Assembly (NCBI GenBank): GCA_023101725.1 | Contig: JALJCO010008698.1 | Coordinates: 43,501 to 107,500 of the forward strand | DNA from: Atherinomorus stipes | Lineage: Eukaryota > Chordata > Actinopteri > Atheriniformes > Atherinidae | Direction of reading: 5' to 3' | DNA length: 64,000 nt | Shown here: one piece after another, positions 22,215 to 33,146 of the stretch | Numbering within the stretch: position 1 is the first letter of the stretch | How the letters are laid out: every line of letters starts with the position of its first letter | Notes under the pieces: generated by a model | Told to the model about the DNA's origin: nothing | Database searches by the model: none | Seen by the model: only the letters and a program-made list of their open reading frames with translations | Program-made: the position numbers and the translations under genes

Positions 22215-22415
22215 CTCACAAAAAGTTAGGGATATTCAACTTTCGGGTTTTGGAGAACAGAATGATGCAGAATAAATATTTAACCATTGAACAATGTTCA
22301 TGTGCATCGAAAGGTTCAGAGAAAGTTTAAGTCAGTTCATCTGGAAAGGTTGGAGTGGATTTGAGGTTCATTCTGACATCATGCAAAAAGCCACATATCC
22401 TAAACTTTTTGTGCG
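22215..22415. mobile_element. Mariner-type MITE, CTCACAAAAAGTTAGGGATAT ends
   Basis: The left end CTCACAAAAAGTTAGGGATA follows TA, and the right end reads ATATCCTAAACTTTTTGTG, its imperfect complement. About 200 bp, non-coding. Confidence 0.8.
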
Positions 22416-22419
22416 TAGC

Positions 22420-22482
22420 CAGGGTTCCCGCGGATCCTTAAAAAGTCTTAAATTCAACTTCCCTTAAGCTGTAGGAACCCTG
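22420..22482. mobile_element. 63-bp MITE with CAGGGTTCC / GGAACCCTG ends
   Basis: The terminal repeats are CAGGGTTCC and GGAACCCTG, flanked by GTAGC at 22415-22419 and 22483-22487. The ends are hAT-like, but 5 bp is not the usual hAT duplication. It abuts the preceding MITE. Confidence 0.6.
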
Positions 22483-22859
22483 GTAGCGTAAATCGCAGCG
22501 TTTCCACGTGGTCCGGCGCAGACAGCCGCACCTGAGCCATCTTTCCAGTCTTTCCTGTTCTTGGCTGATCTGCATCTCTGCCTCCTGTTTTCCTCTCACA
22601 GACGTTTTTAATCACATAATTATGACCTGATCGTCCATTTACATTCACGTGTTTACATGTTAGAAGTAAATATCATTTACATGTTGAAAACAAAAAAGAA
22701 CAAAACTCAGTTTATTTGTTTTACATCAGTTATTCTCATTGTTTTTATTTGTTTCAGTACAATTACATCTGCACAACGATGACCAACAGATGTGGAATAA
22801 CACAATATTACCATCATAGATGTGGGCACAGTCCCAAACCGCCCCCTACACACCACCCA

Positions 22860-23790
22860 TTAAAGGAATAATACACCCACAGAATGATGGTGCTTCATCT
22901 TCTCCTCATCCTCATGCTGAGCAGGACTCTGGAGCACTTTTTTAATAACTCAAATTCTCAAATGCAGTCGAAGATCCGGGGGGGTGGGGGGTTCATTATC
23001 CGCCGACTTTCCACCGACTTTTCATATAATGGAGTTCACTGACGACTGAACCAAAAATGTCCATAACAGTCAGCAAAAACTTGTCAGTATTCCTCCATAC
23101 TGCTCGTCCAATGTAATCCAAAGCCGTGTTTCAAACCGCACTGTGTACGTCGTCTGTAGTGCACATTACTGTCGCTAAAACCTGACCCGAACAGAGCACT
23201 GCACTTACCAGAAGTGACGGACTAGCATTGACCGCTAACGTGAGCTAACTCTGCTGAGCCGTTATAACTGCAGCCTCGAACACACGACCAGATCAAAACT
23301 GTCATCAGGGAGGGAACAGCTTGGAAGCTGCATATACATTCGTAATTATGTCTGAATAATTTCATAAACGTTTCTTAAATCAGTGCGATACCGCCTCTGA
23401 TGCAGCAGGGGGCGCCACCGCTTCGTTCACCGCCATTATTCAGCTCTGAAAGCAGTTCCAAAGTCTCGCCTCTTCCGATACGTCAGGAAGATGGCGTCTG
23501 TTTAGTGTGAGCAGTGTGCTTCGTTCTGCACGTCATTTTTGGCCGTTATCAGGGCATCCGGGTTTTCAGAGCTCTGAATTTTGGCTTGAACGGCACCATG
23601 AACGCACGACGCACTCAAAAATAGTGTATGAGGTGCTCAAGCGTGCGGTTTGACGCGGTCCAGGTGTCCTGAGTAGGAAGCGTCCTTAGTTTACTGGAAA
23701 TGACATCACTCTGTAGATTTTTATAGCCAAAAACAGTCGTACATTGTGCTTCCTATTTGCGTGTTCATGCGAGTTCACGACACTACGGAA
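22860..23790. mobile_element. TTAA-flanked MITE family, copy 1, interrupted
   Basis: It starts TTAAAGGAATAATACACCCA and matches the family at 47272-48159 and 53830-54395. The match breaks at about 23122 (AATCCA) and resumes at about 23662 with GTGTCCTGAGTAGG. The right terminal repeat is lost. Confidence 0.75.
23122..23661. mobile_element. MITE nested in the TTAA-family copy
   Basis: About 540 bp with inverted ends GCCGTGTTTCAAACCGCAC and GTGCGGTTTGACGCGGT, inserted next to a TCCA that occurs on both sides. No coding capacity. Confidence 0.6.
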
Positions 23791-24970
23791 GCCAGATGAA
23801 CAACAACGTGCACTTCGTCTCCCCCACAAGCCCCCCCTTGAGGCTTCGTACCCGAAACTCTCACATTGAGCAGAAACAGTATGAAGTCGTTTTCACACAG
23901 TACCCGTTCAGGTCGACCTAACCGGGTTTTGGTACCGAACACGGTGCGACCGGGTCTGTGTGAACACGCCACTCACACTCGTAGTCGACCTAACTCGCCC
24001 GCTCTCAGACCGGCTGTACGGGGGGGGTTTGGAGCAGCTTGCATCGACCTGAAATGTGGCGCAAATGATGTCTGAACGCGCAGCAACTTTAGCTCCACCT
24101 AAATCCCACATACTCCAACCTTTTTGAACTAAACAGGCACCCGTAGGCAGCTGTACTGTTGGGATGTCCTTCTTTTTGACGGTGTTATTACAATAACGGG
24201 TTACACGGCCTAACTGGAACGTTTAGTATCATCTTGTGTTTGCTAGCTACTAATACATGTTCACAAACACTGGACAAATCACCAACAAGAGCTAGCAGGC
24301 TAAGCTAATGCTCGCGTTTATAACTCACCGCTACCTGCTGTTCACTGATAATATCTGCGTACAGTCGGTCTTCACAGTGTAACAGAATCAATCTGCGTCT
24401 TGCTCTGGTTTGTCTGGAAATCCGCCTCCAGTGCATGACAACATTGTTTTCCAAACGCAACCGAGTCTCGTCTTCAACACGCTCCATTTACGTGGGTTTT
24501 GTTTACAACACAGCCACGTTACAGACAGCTGTAACAGCATGGAGGAGGGAAAAGACAGCATTTAACATTTAAACTTGCGCAATGCACCTTTAAGAAACGG
24601 CCCCGGTCTACGTGGTCCCCTTTTCTCATCATTACGAACAAACTTGCAGGAAATTCAGTCAGAAACTTCGGCTGACTTCGAACTGAACGGGTCCTTTTCT
24701 AACCCGAATGCGCTGCTCAGAGTCAGATATGCTGACGGTCCACTCTGCAGGGTCGCCACGTACGGTCCCTGGTCTCTCTGGGTCTGGGTCCTGGCTCCGG
24801 GTGGAGGTGCTGCTGGGTCTGGTACTGGTGGATCCAGTTCCCCCATCAACAGGCTGAGGGCTCGGAACATCTTCCAGTCAAAGAGAGAACCAGATTAGTG
24901 CCGTTTATAACATGAATTTGTTCATCAGCGGGGTGAGGTGGTATCTGCAGGTTCCTGGAGGACACCAGTA
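23790..24970. other. No gene recognised
   Basis: Contains a short inverted pair (TTCACACAGTACCCG near 23890 and CGGGTCTGTGTGAACACGCC near 23950) suggesting another small MITE. Minus frame 24655-24870 (71 residues, proline-rich middle) has a pyrimidine-rich stretch upstream but no family match and no phase-compatible acceptor. Confidence 0.3.
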
Positions 24971-24977
24971 CTCTCAG

Positions 24978-25448
24978 GGTGCGTTCACACTCTGGCAGTT
25001 CGGTCCGCTTCTAACGGACCGTGGTCCGATTCCACGGGTAGTCCGCTTCGTTTGGTGAAGTCTGAACACCAACCGTACTCTGATGCACCAAAGAAGCGAC
25101 TCTGGTCCACCTGAAAGCCGGACCTGATGGAAGTGACGTTTGTCGACCGCAGTGGGGTGGGGTAGGTCATCGTTTGGGTCGGAGGGAAACAAAATGGCGC
25201 GTTTTTGAAGAAGCCGAGGTCAAAACAACAGCGAACTTCTTCCCGCTTCTTCATCATCATCAGTGGTTGTACCGGGGAGCGTCGCCCCCTAGCGGGCAGT
25301 TGTTTAACTACGGTGGCTTAACCAGGTGGTTTGGTACGCTACAGTTACTGCAGTTTGAACACAAACCGAAGCAAAGAAACATACAAACTTTTTCCGAAAT
25401 CCCGCCCAATCGGACCGAGGTCCCGGACTGTCCTGGTGTGAAAGCACC
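24978..25448. mobile_element. MITE with GGTGCGTTCACAC / GTGTGAAAGCACC ends
   Basis: Inverted ends GGTGCGTTCACAC and GTGTGAAAGCACC, with CTCAG directly outside on both sides. The interior is non-coding. Confidence 0.75.
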
Positions 25449-25506
25449 CTCAGTTTTCTGGCGGTTCCGGTTTTCTACTGTAGCCCAGAGATTAGAACAG
25501 GGTTAC

Positions 25507-25596
25507 CTTCTGGAATGGGGACGGTGTGGTGACGCTGCGTCTCTTCCTCATTTTCAGCCTCTCGGTCGAAGCATCTTTGTTTTAAAGTTGAAGCTT
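25507..25596 (-). CDS. Candidate exon B2 of a duplicated exon pair, gene unknown
   Basis: The minus strand shows acceptor TTTTTCCTGCAG, a 90-nt body and donor GTAACC. The frame between them (2 nt, 29 codons, 1 nt) reads ASTLKQRCFDREAENEEET then a short basic stretch and PIPE. It is paralogous to 26351-26446 in sequence, phase and both splice sites. I do not recognise the protein and see no flanking exons that complete a gene. It may be a relic. Confidence 0.35.
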
Positions 25597-25641
25597 CTGC
25601 AGGAAAAACATATTTAATCCGGTAAAACGTTTACCTCACAT

Positions 25642-26200
25642 ACTCACAAACGGAGGTACCAGTTTGTACTTAAAAGGGTCCAAAGCTTGCTGCTGGGGGG
25701 GGTTCCTTTCTGAAAGACATTTCTGTACCTTCATGGTCCATTTTTGTACCTTATCAAGCTGTATGAGTTAATAAAGTACAATTAAACCAATTATAGATGA
25801 TGAATAAAAGTCAATAAAATAGAGATTATGACAACAATCAAAGATGCTAATAATAAATGAATCATTATTATAGAAATATTAGGCCAAACACATATATAAT
25901 TATACATATAATTATTACCTACGATTATTATGAAAATCATAATATAACTATAATTATACTACTGTTTAGAAGTACTATTTATAGTTATTGTACAAGCTAC
26001 ACACATTTTTCAATGCTGCAGGTACCCTTAGAGTTGGAATGGTACAAATGTGTACTTTATATTACTTTGGACCCTTTTTCATAGTATATAGGTACTTCTG
26101 GCCTCATAAAGACCAATATTGTACTTTTGAGAGAACATTTGTAAAAAATGTACCTGCAGGTACAGAAATGATCCTGTCTCGTACCTCCATTTTTGAGTGT
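25642..26200. mobile_element. GTAC-rich MITE family, copy 2 (full length, inverted)
   Basis: It runs from ACTCACAAACGGAGGTACC to GGTACAGAAATG...TTTTTGAGTG, the reverse complement of copy 3 (59523-60062). Motifs GGTACC, GTACTT and TGTACC recur throughout. It separates the two candidate exons. Confidence 0.85.
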
Positions 26201-26350
26201 GTACAGTCAAAGTAGCAGTGTAAACCCAGCAAGGGTGGGGGACGTTTCTGACCCCCTACACTGGTCAGTCACCTCAGGAGGGGCAGCTCGGGTTAGCCCC
26301 AGTTCCCTGCAGGTTATCGACTGTAAAAACAGGGCTTAAAGTAGGGATAC

Positions 26351-26446
26351 CTTCTGGAACAGGGATGATGTCATTGTCCGGCTGACGTTCGTCTTCCTCA
26401 TTTTCATCCTTTAGGTCAAAAAGTTTTTGTCCTAAAGTTGAAGCTT
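26351..26446 (-). CDS. Candidate exon B1 of a duplicated exon pair, gene unknown
   Basis: The acceptor is a long pyrimidine run ending in CCCCAG; the body is 96 nt; the donor is GTATCC. The frame (2 nt, 31 codons, 1 nt) reads ASTLGQKLFDLKDENEEDER and ends IIPVPE, an acidic low-complexity peptide. The similarity to 25507-25596 extends past the donor into the intron, so the pair arose by local duplication. The gene identity is unknown. Confidence 0.35.
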
Positions 26447-26454
26447 CTGGGGAA

Positions 26455-27530
26455 AAAAAAAAGATATTTGCTGAAACATCAAAAATGAGGACAGGAAAGG
26501 CCCAAACACACAAAATGTGCAGTTTCAGCTGCAACGTTAGCATGGATAGCAAAGTTAACAATGCTCCTTAACTGCCCTGACCTATTCATAATATTTTATT
26601 GCAGTTATTTTAAGATTACAGAGCTTTTTTCACATGATGACGAACATTTTTGGAATCAACGACCACCAGATGAACAGTTATGATTTTTTATTTTCACAGA
26701 TGATCAAGTTGAGATTAAAAACGAGCCGTCAGCTTCTGATTTATCTGCTGTGGTGACTTGTCAGAAAGTTTTTTATGGTCAGGAGGGGAGGGAAAGTGGT
26801 AAATAAGGCTTCTTTGTGGACAGAGCGGCTATATTAGGCAAGCTAGCTTTGACCGCAGCCTCAGGGACACAGTTTCAGCCCAAGCATCAACAACAACCGT
26901 ATGCTCATACAGGCAGTAATTTGGTTGCCTCAGTGGATGAATTTTGTAATCTGTAGCATCCTGCAGGTTTTAGATGTTTTCCTGCTCCAACATCCCTGAA
27001 TCAAATCTGCTGGACCGAACAGTTGCAGATGGGTTGAAGCAGGAAAACTTCTCAAACCTGCAGGACATCGGCCTGGGGGGCTAGACTTGCTCGTGCCTGC
27101 TTTAGAAGGACCCATCAAGGCAGGACGGCCAATGCGGGTCCTAAAGGACCGAGGTATTGTAGGTTTTAGACATTTCTGATTCAACATTTCTAGATCAGTG
27201 GATCATGCAACAACACGTTTGTATTTTGTTTTACTTTCTCCTACTTTTTCTCCGACCCTGGACTCCTACGATTGCGCCACGTCAGCTTCAACAAACGCTC
27301 TCAACTTCAGATAACTGCAGTAATCCCATAAAGGTGTTGGAGGTTCTGACTGAGATCTGAGCGGCAGAGTTAAAGGAGGTAAAAGCCGAGCAGTGAAGAA
27401 TAAATCATCTGTTGGTCGCAGTGTTACAGAAGTAAAAATAAGAATTATTTGATCCCATAATGGAGTCAAAAAGACGTCTAACAAAACCAACGGAGTCATT
27501 GAAACTACTGGTGGAGACCAAGAGGTGCAA
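26455..27530. other. No gene recognised
   Basis: Repeat fragments only: a GTCCTGCAGG-type dispersed piece near 26960-27150 (AACCTGCAGGACATCGG and GGTCCTAAAGGACCGAGG). The rest is unremarkable. Confidence 0.35.
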
Positions 27531-27534
27531 TATA

Positions 27535-28421
27535 CACTGCCTGGCCTAAAAAAAAGTCACCATCAAAAAAAGGTCATACACTAACATTTTGTTGGACCGC
27601 CTTTAGCTTTGATTACGGCACGTGTTCGCTGTGGCATTGTTTCTGCAATGTCAAAAGATTCATCTCCATCCAGTGTTGCATTAATTTTTCACCAAGATCT
27701 TGCATTGATGATGGTAGAGTCTGACTGCACATGCCAAAGATTCTCAATGGGCTCAATGTGGCCATCGCTCTGGAACAGGGTAAATCTGGACTCATCAGAC
27801 CTTCTTCCACTGCTTCGAGAGTCCAATCTTTATGCTCTCTAGCAAACTGAAGCCTTTTTTTCCGGTTAGCCTCACTGATTAGTGGTTTTCTTACGGCTAC
27901 ACAGCTGTTCAGTCCCAATCCCTTGAGTTCCCTTCGCATTGTGTGTGTGGAAATGCTCTTACTTTCACTATTAAACATAGCCCTGAGTTCTACTGTTGTT
28001 TTTCTTCGATTTGATCTCACCAAATGTTTAAGTAATCGATGATCACGATCATTCAGGATTTTTTTTCCTGCTACATTTCTACCTCAAAGATAATGGGTCC
28101 CCACTATCCTTCCAGTTTTTCAGAATGGGTTGGACTGTTCTGAACCCAGTTTTAGTAGTTTCTGCATCTCCTTAGATGTTTTCACCTCTTCATGCCAATG
28201 ATCTGACCCTTCTCAGACAGACTAACATCTTTTCCAAGACCACGGATGTGTCTTTCCACATGGTTGTTTAGGAAATGAGAAGCAACTCATTGCACCAGTT
28301 GGGGTTAAATAACTTGTTGCAGCTGAAAGATAATCGCCCATCATGTAATTATCCAATAGGAGGCTCGTACCTATTTGCTTAGTTAAATTCAGGTGGCGAC
28401 TTTTTTTTTGGCCAGGCAGTG
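27535..28421 (-). mobile_element. Tc1-like element, copy 3, with transposase remnant
   Basis: It is flanked by TA on both sides, with ends CACTGCCTGGCC and GGCCAGGCAGTG. The minus strand (27613-28023) reads VRSNRRKTTVELRAMF, RRELKGLGLNSCVAVRKPL and ANRKKRLQFAREHKDWTLE, the linker region of a Tc1 transposase. It then jumps past the DDE core to the C-terminal part (QDLGEKLMQ). The internal deletion explains the 887-bp length against about 1.6 kb for complete Tc1 elements. Confidence 0.88.
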
Positions 28422-28439
28422 TATGATATAAATGCTTAA

Positions 28440-28700
28440 TATGAGTTTCATCAACCAACACAGTGACACATTCTGCAAAATCTTCTTTTAATCCCAGCTG
28501 GATTAAAAAAGCCAAAAATGTGAACGGTGAAACTCTGAGATGACGATTTCAGACCCAAACGTCCACATTTGTGTAATAACGAAGCCGAGGCGTCATGAAG
28601 TGGTCTAACTGCATGTCTGACCGTTAGGAGAGCTGCAGCGGTCTGTGGCTGAACCTCCTTTCTGAACTTTCTATCCATTCTCTGTTCCAGATGTCATTTC
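28440..28700 (-). other. Unidentified 75-residue open frame
   Basis: Minus frame 28451-28678 opens with MDRKFRKEVQPQTAAALLTV and has no family resemblance I can name. It ends beside the Tc1 terminal repeat. Coding status is unsupported. Confidence 0.2.
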
Positions 28701-28849
28701 ATTTTTATAGCAGCTTGATCTCACGTAGAGCTCAATGACTGCAGATTCTTTTGACGAAATGACAGCAAGTGACACCATCGCCCCCTCACCGACATAATCG
28801 CTCAGTCTGTGCATAAAAATGTCATTTGTAACTGCAGAGCAAGCTTGTA

Positions 28850-29097
28850 ATAGTTTTGGATTTTTAATTAGTTTCAGTTTTTATTTAGCTTTGACTTTTT
28901 GTTTTTCAATTCAGTTCAAAAGGTTTATGTATACAAAGACTGAAACCAAAGATGTTTTTGCAATAATTTTAGTTAGTTTTGTAAGGACACAATACTGTTT
29001 CAGTTAGTTTTAGTTTTATTTCGGTTAATGAAAATGTTTTTTCAGCTTTAGTTTTCATTTTTTCGTTAGCATTAGTTAACTATAATAACCTTGCTGC
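28850..29097 (+). repeat. Dispersed TTTTAGTT-rich repeat
   Basis: TTAGTTTTAGTTTTATTTCG, AATGAAAATGTTTTTTCAG and TTAACTATAATAACCTTGC form a recurring fish repeat. A related fragment lies at 57517-57603. Confidence 0.65.
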
Positions 29098-29210
29098 AGA
29101 GTGATACGTGAGGATGTAGTCTTATTTATATTGGATCGGATGAAAACTACAGAAACAAAGACGATCAACACTTGGTTCTCTCTGACGAGCTCTGCCAGAG
29201 ATTAAAACAG

Positions 29211-29237
29211 CCCCCCCCCCCCCCCCCCCTCCCCCCG
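29211..29237. repeat. Poly-C run
   Basis: About 19 C, one T, then six C. Homopolymers of this length are error-prone in assemblies. From 29240 to 29570 I see nothing else. Confidence 0.95.
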
Positions 29238-29570
29238 ATTAAAACCCGCGGTTAATGTGTAAACATGTGATTGGCAGTTAACATTCGGATCAGAATGAAC
29301 CTGTTTACACGTGAATGGCAGCCAGTGAGTTAAGGAAGAATTTGTTCGTATAGTATGATGCATTGGGAAATAAGGGAAATGTTGAAGCACCGACTGGTGA
29401 CCTTACTGAGGCATGTAATCTAAGTTCGTACCGACCACTGCAAACAAATTAGTTTGTTGTGTTCCCAAACATTTGCCTGGTTTGGCCCGGTGCCTCTGAC
29501 TGGAAAACGAAACGAGTCAGGACTGTGGAGCTGTGGCATGTTGTAGCAGGCAACGTGGAGTTGAACGGTT

Positions 29571-30885
29571 TTAACCTGGTTCTCTGCACATTCGCTCAGC
29601 TTCGATCAGTTCTCTAACCACATCTGCACACTCCCCCCACCGTCCAGCTTCTGCTCTGCTTCGCATCATGTCACTGAGCTCAGCTTTGATCTTTTCCCTC
29701 CAAATCTGCTCCAGGACGTCTTCATCTTCTTCCAAACACAGGTTATAGTACAGGATGCGACAGCGCGAACACCCTTCAATCAGAGAGATCACGGCCCCCA
29801 AAACTACGACGACAAGGAGCAGAAAGAAGCCGATGGTCTGAAAATCAAAGAAGATCCAGGTTAAATCCCACCGGAGCCCATCGTCTTCATCAGGAAAAGG
29901 AGGAATGACTTAGCTTTGATCGGGCTTTCATTTCAGCGATGTGGAAGCGCTCCGCAGCCGTCACTTTGGTCTGGTTTCTGTAGATTAACTGCATCTCGTT
30001 ATCACCACAGCAACGTGGCAATGACCCACAGCAGAGCAACAAGAGCTGCTTTTAAAACAGCAAGGATGAATAATATCGACAGCCTTTTCCCACGAGTGTA
30101 AAAGTCCTTGCAAACAAAGATGAGAGCTCTCCTAAATGACTGATCTACCCACAGTTTCAGCACGAAGAAGAGGAAGACTGGAACAACCATGTGCACGTGG
30201 CAGTCGTGGCCATTGTTGCCAACTTAGCGACTTTGTCGCTATATTTAGCGACTTTTCAGACCCCTCTAGCGACTTATTTTCAAAAAAGCGACTAGCGACA
30301 AATCTAGCGACTTTTCTTGGTGATCATGGAGACAGGTAAAGTTTATATCGCTCCACCTGTTTATCAGGAGCTGCCTTCCGTCAGCCCCTCCCTTCCCTGT
30401 TTATCGGCACTCACCGGCACTCACTCACTACTTCCGCTGTTCCTTTGCAGACAGCAGCCCTCCTGAGCCAATAGTATGTGCCCGACCACTACATTACACC
30501 TCATCTACATTATTTCCCATGATGCCTTGTGGGCACAACTGGGTCTTCTTTGCACCATGACTCAAACGTGTATGTCAGCTCTTTAGTACCCTTGCAAAGA
30601 AGCATCTCAACGGTTAAAAATCAATGTTAAAAGCTAGAGTAGGATTACGCGCACGCGCGTGAGCACATTAGTGAGTTGGTGACGTCATTTGGCGACTTCT
30701 GGCGACTTTTGGGTCAGCCAATAGCGACTTCTCTTCTCGAAGAGTTGGCAACACTGGTCGTGGCTCTTCCAGCTGGAGCTGCACAGCGGATGCTCTTCAA
30801 CCATTGCATGATAAGTGAAACATGCAATTATGCTGAAGAACAGGGTGAATTTGTCCATAGGAAAGCCTGTCAGAAAGTCCTTCAT
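29571..30885 (-). pseudogene. CALHM-family channel, copy C, disrupted
   Basis: Exon 1 starts at ATG 30883-30885 (MKDFLTGFPMDKF) and reads through TM1 to SSSWKSHD. It is then cut by a MITE at 30211-30756 and resumes in the same frame with [18 protein letters not shown] (TM2) and VLKAALVALLWVIATLL (TM3). Right after TM3 the frame is lost: the expected GGxWYxC codons are deleted and the frame runs into TGATAA. The shifted frame continues as GDNEMQLIYRNQTKVTAAE and AEMKARSK. The donor after this is CTAAGT where copies A and B have GT. Exon 2 (29571-29837, acceptor TTTGATTTTCAG) is intact and encodes TIGFFLLLVVVVLGAVISL (TM4) and EEDEDVLEQI. The first CxC motif is CSS, so one conserved cysteine is also missing. 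Three independent lesions argue for a real pseudogene. Confidence 0.85.
30211..30756. mobile_element. hAT-type MITE inside CALHM copy C exon 1
   Basis: 546 bp with ends CATTGTTGCCAACTTAGCGA and GAGTTGGCAACACTG (inverted, one mismatch in the first tip). An exact 8-bp duplication GTCGTGGC lies at 30203-30210 and 30757-30764, the length typical of hAT transposition. The interior repeats TAGCGACTT. No transposase. Confidence 0.92.
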
Positions 30886-30889
30886 CGTC

Positions 30890-32010
30890 TCTGCTGTAAG
30901 CTCAGATCTGAGCGATTCCTTCCTCCTGCAGAACAATCAGACCCTCGTCAAAACTCAGATCGGAAAGAGAAGATCTAAGAGCCTTGCTCCCGTGCTATCG
31001 GCTATCTCTCAGTGAACTGGCTTTATTTATGGCGAGGTCAAGCTCAGATTCCGTTCCACCTCTCACCAGATGGGACATTTGTGGCATGAAAAGTCCCAGA
31101 TGGCAACGGTCAGCTGATAAAACCGAACCAAACTGGTGGTGGTTTGGATTCTGTGGCTGAAGATCACGAGTCCGCTGCTGCCATCTGAAACTCGTCTGCT
31201 TTACAGACATCAGCAGTAATGAAGCTATAAAACTTCAAACTCCACTTCCAGTTTGTGACTTTATTCTTTTCTATAACTATAAAACAACCCAAACATGACT
31301 GAAGCTAAAAACGATTGATTTTTAGTTTCCTTAAAGGTACATTATGTAAAAAATCAAAGGTCAGTGGCAGAAAAATGTGATATATAATTCAAAACTGTGT
31401 TTCTATTGATGTGTAATCGCTGCACTAGAACAGCTGTTATATGTTTATTTTCTTAGAATGAGTCATTTATATCTACTTGTTGGGGGATGCACATATGGAT
31501 GCTGCCATATTTGTTCCACCATTTTTACTACGTTGTCCCTGAGTGGACAAAACAATGTTTGTGAAGTAAGAACCCTCTGAACTTTAAAACTGCTGCACCA
31601 GCTTTGTTTAATGGGAGTTAGAGGCCGTTTGGGACACATTTTAATGGAGATATCAGCTGATATCGGACACGTTTTAGTCTCAAAGTATACTACGTGGAAT
31701 AAAAGCTACAAGAATATTTTATATTTCACATCACTGATATTTTAAAATCTTTGTTTTAATGCTTAAATTTGACATTTCCTGCTTTTTAAAAAAAAAAAAA
31801 ACTCATTTTTTTACAGCTTACAAGGACCAACATGAATGATTGTTCTGCCTGAACATTAAAGTTTATCAGCTTGAAAGTGTTTCACTTTTGCTTTAATCAG
31901 CATTTACTGCTGTACTCATCACAACTCAGCAAAAACGCTGTCATATGATCTGTGTGCATTCACTTTCTGTTTCACGTGACCACAAAAACATCATGAAGCG
32001 CTACCATAAC
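30890..32010. other. No gene recognised
   Basis: 5' flank of CALHM copy C and AT-rich sequence with a poly-A run at 31787-31801. No frame worth supporting. Confidence 0.35.
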
Positions 32011-32014
32011 CGGT

Positions 32015-32858
32015 TTAAAGGGGAAGTTCAGACTTTTTGACATAGGGCCTCATTTACAAGTGAGCCAGGATGCTTCTCATTACTGAAGACAGTTTCAACA
32101 TATTTCATCCGGTTATTCTAGTTCCAGGAGGTCGCTGATGCTAATGCTAGTGTGAGTCAATGGGAATCTGCTAGCCTGTCATTAAAACCAATCTTATCCA
32201 CTCCACAGAACATCCGAGGCAAATCGGCAAGATTATCTGTGCAAATGCCGTGTTAAACTAGTAAACTCATGTGTTAAACAAGTAAAACTGGCCTTATATG
32301 ACAAATTTTACACCAGTTTCTTAACAGCTTACTACCTTTGCCAGTGTATTTCGGTTCATAGAGACATGGTGACAGTTAGTTTGATGAAAAAAAGTTCGAA
32401 ATTAGCTTCAAAATCCGACATATCCTCATATCTTTCAGACGTGGTCGTATTTTAGACTTTATATTTGTGCAATCAGATTCCTTCATGCACGTAGCAGCAG
32501 ATGACATCACTCTGCTGCCACATACAGGAAGTAAAACTTTGTAAAGTTTCTCAGCAGCAACAATCAAAATGAAATACAAGGTTAGTTTTATTAGTAACAT
32601 TATTCTATTAACACGAAATTTATGCAGATAATCTGAAGTTAGAAATTATTTGCTTCAGATGTTCGGTGGAGTGGATACAATTGTTATTAATGACAGGCTA
32701 GCAGATTCCTATTGACTTGCACTAGCATTAGCATCGGCGACCCACTGAAACTAGAATAACGGGATGAAACATGTTGAAACCGTCTTCAGTGATAAGTAGG
32801 ATCCTGGCTCACTTGTAAATGAGGCCCTATGTCAAAAATCCTGAACTTCCCCTTTTAA
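32015..32858. mobile_element. Foldback TTAA element with long inverted arms
   Basis: The outer ends are TTAAAGGGGAAGTTCAGAC and CTGAACTTCCCCTTTTAA. The arms stay complementary for roughly 170 bp, including GCCTCATTTACAAGTGAGCC against GGCTCACTTGTAAATGAGGC and TGCTAATGCTAGTG against CACTAGCATTAGCA. TTAA at both ends suggests piggyBac- or Kolobok-type mobilisation. No transposase. Confidence 0.85.
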
Positions 32859-33146
32859 GAACAAAATCAGCACAAGTCTCCACAAATGTTTCTAAATATC
32901 AAAGCGGGATTCTCCTTTCCTAATTTTAGATGGTGTTGCTGGGCGTTTAACTGGCATCTCCTTGGACTGAGTTCTTTGGCACAAAACTACCACAAGAGAA
33001 CGATAACCCTATAATTTCCAACACGAAACTATCACGGTATAAACTACACAGAGCGGGTCGTTGGGCTATATGGCAGAAGGTAGGGATAAGCTATAATTTA
33101 CACTTGTTTGATGGAGATACTAAACAATATTTAAGCTTTAACCCAG

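Noticed and set aside
24655..24870. 71-residue proline-rich minus frame as a third exon of the unknown gene
   Set aside because: The preceding acceptor is weak and the phase does not follow from the candidate exons at 25507 and 26351.
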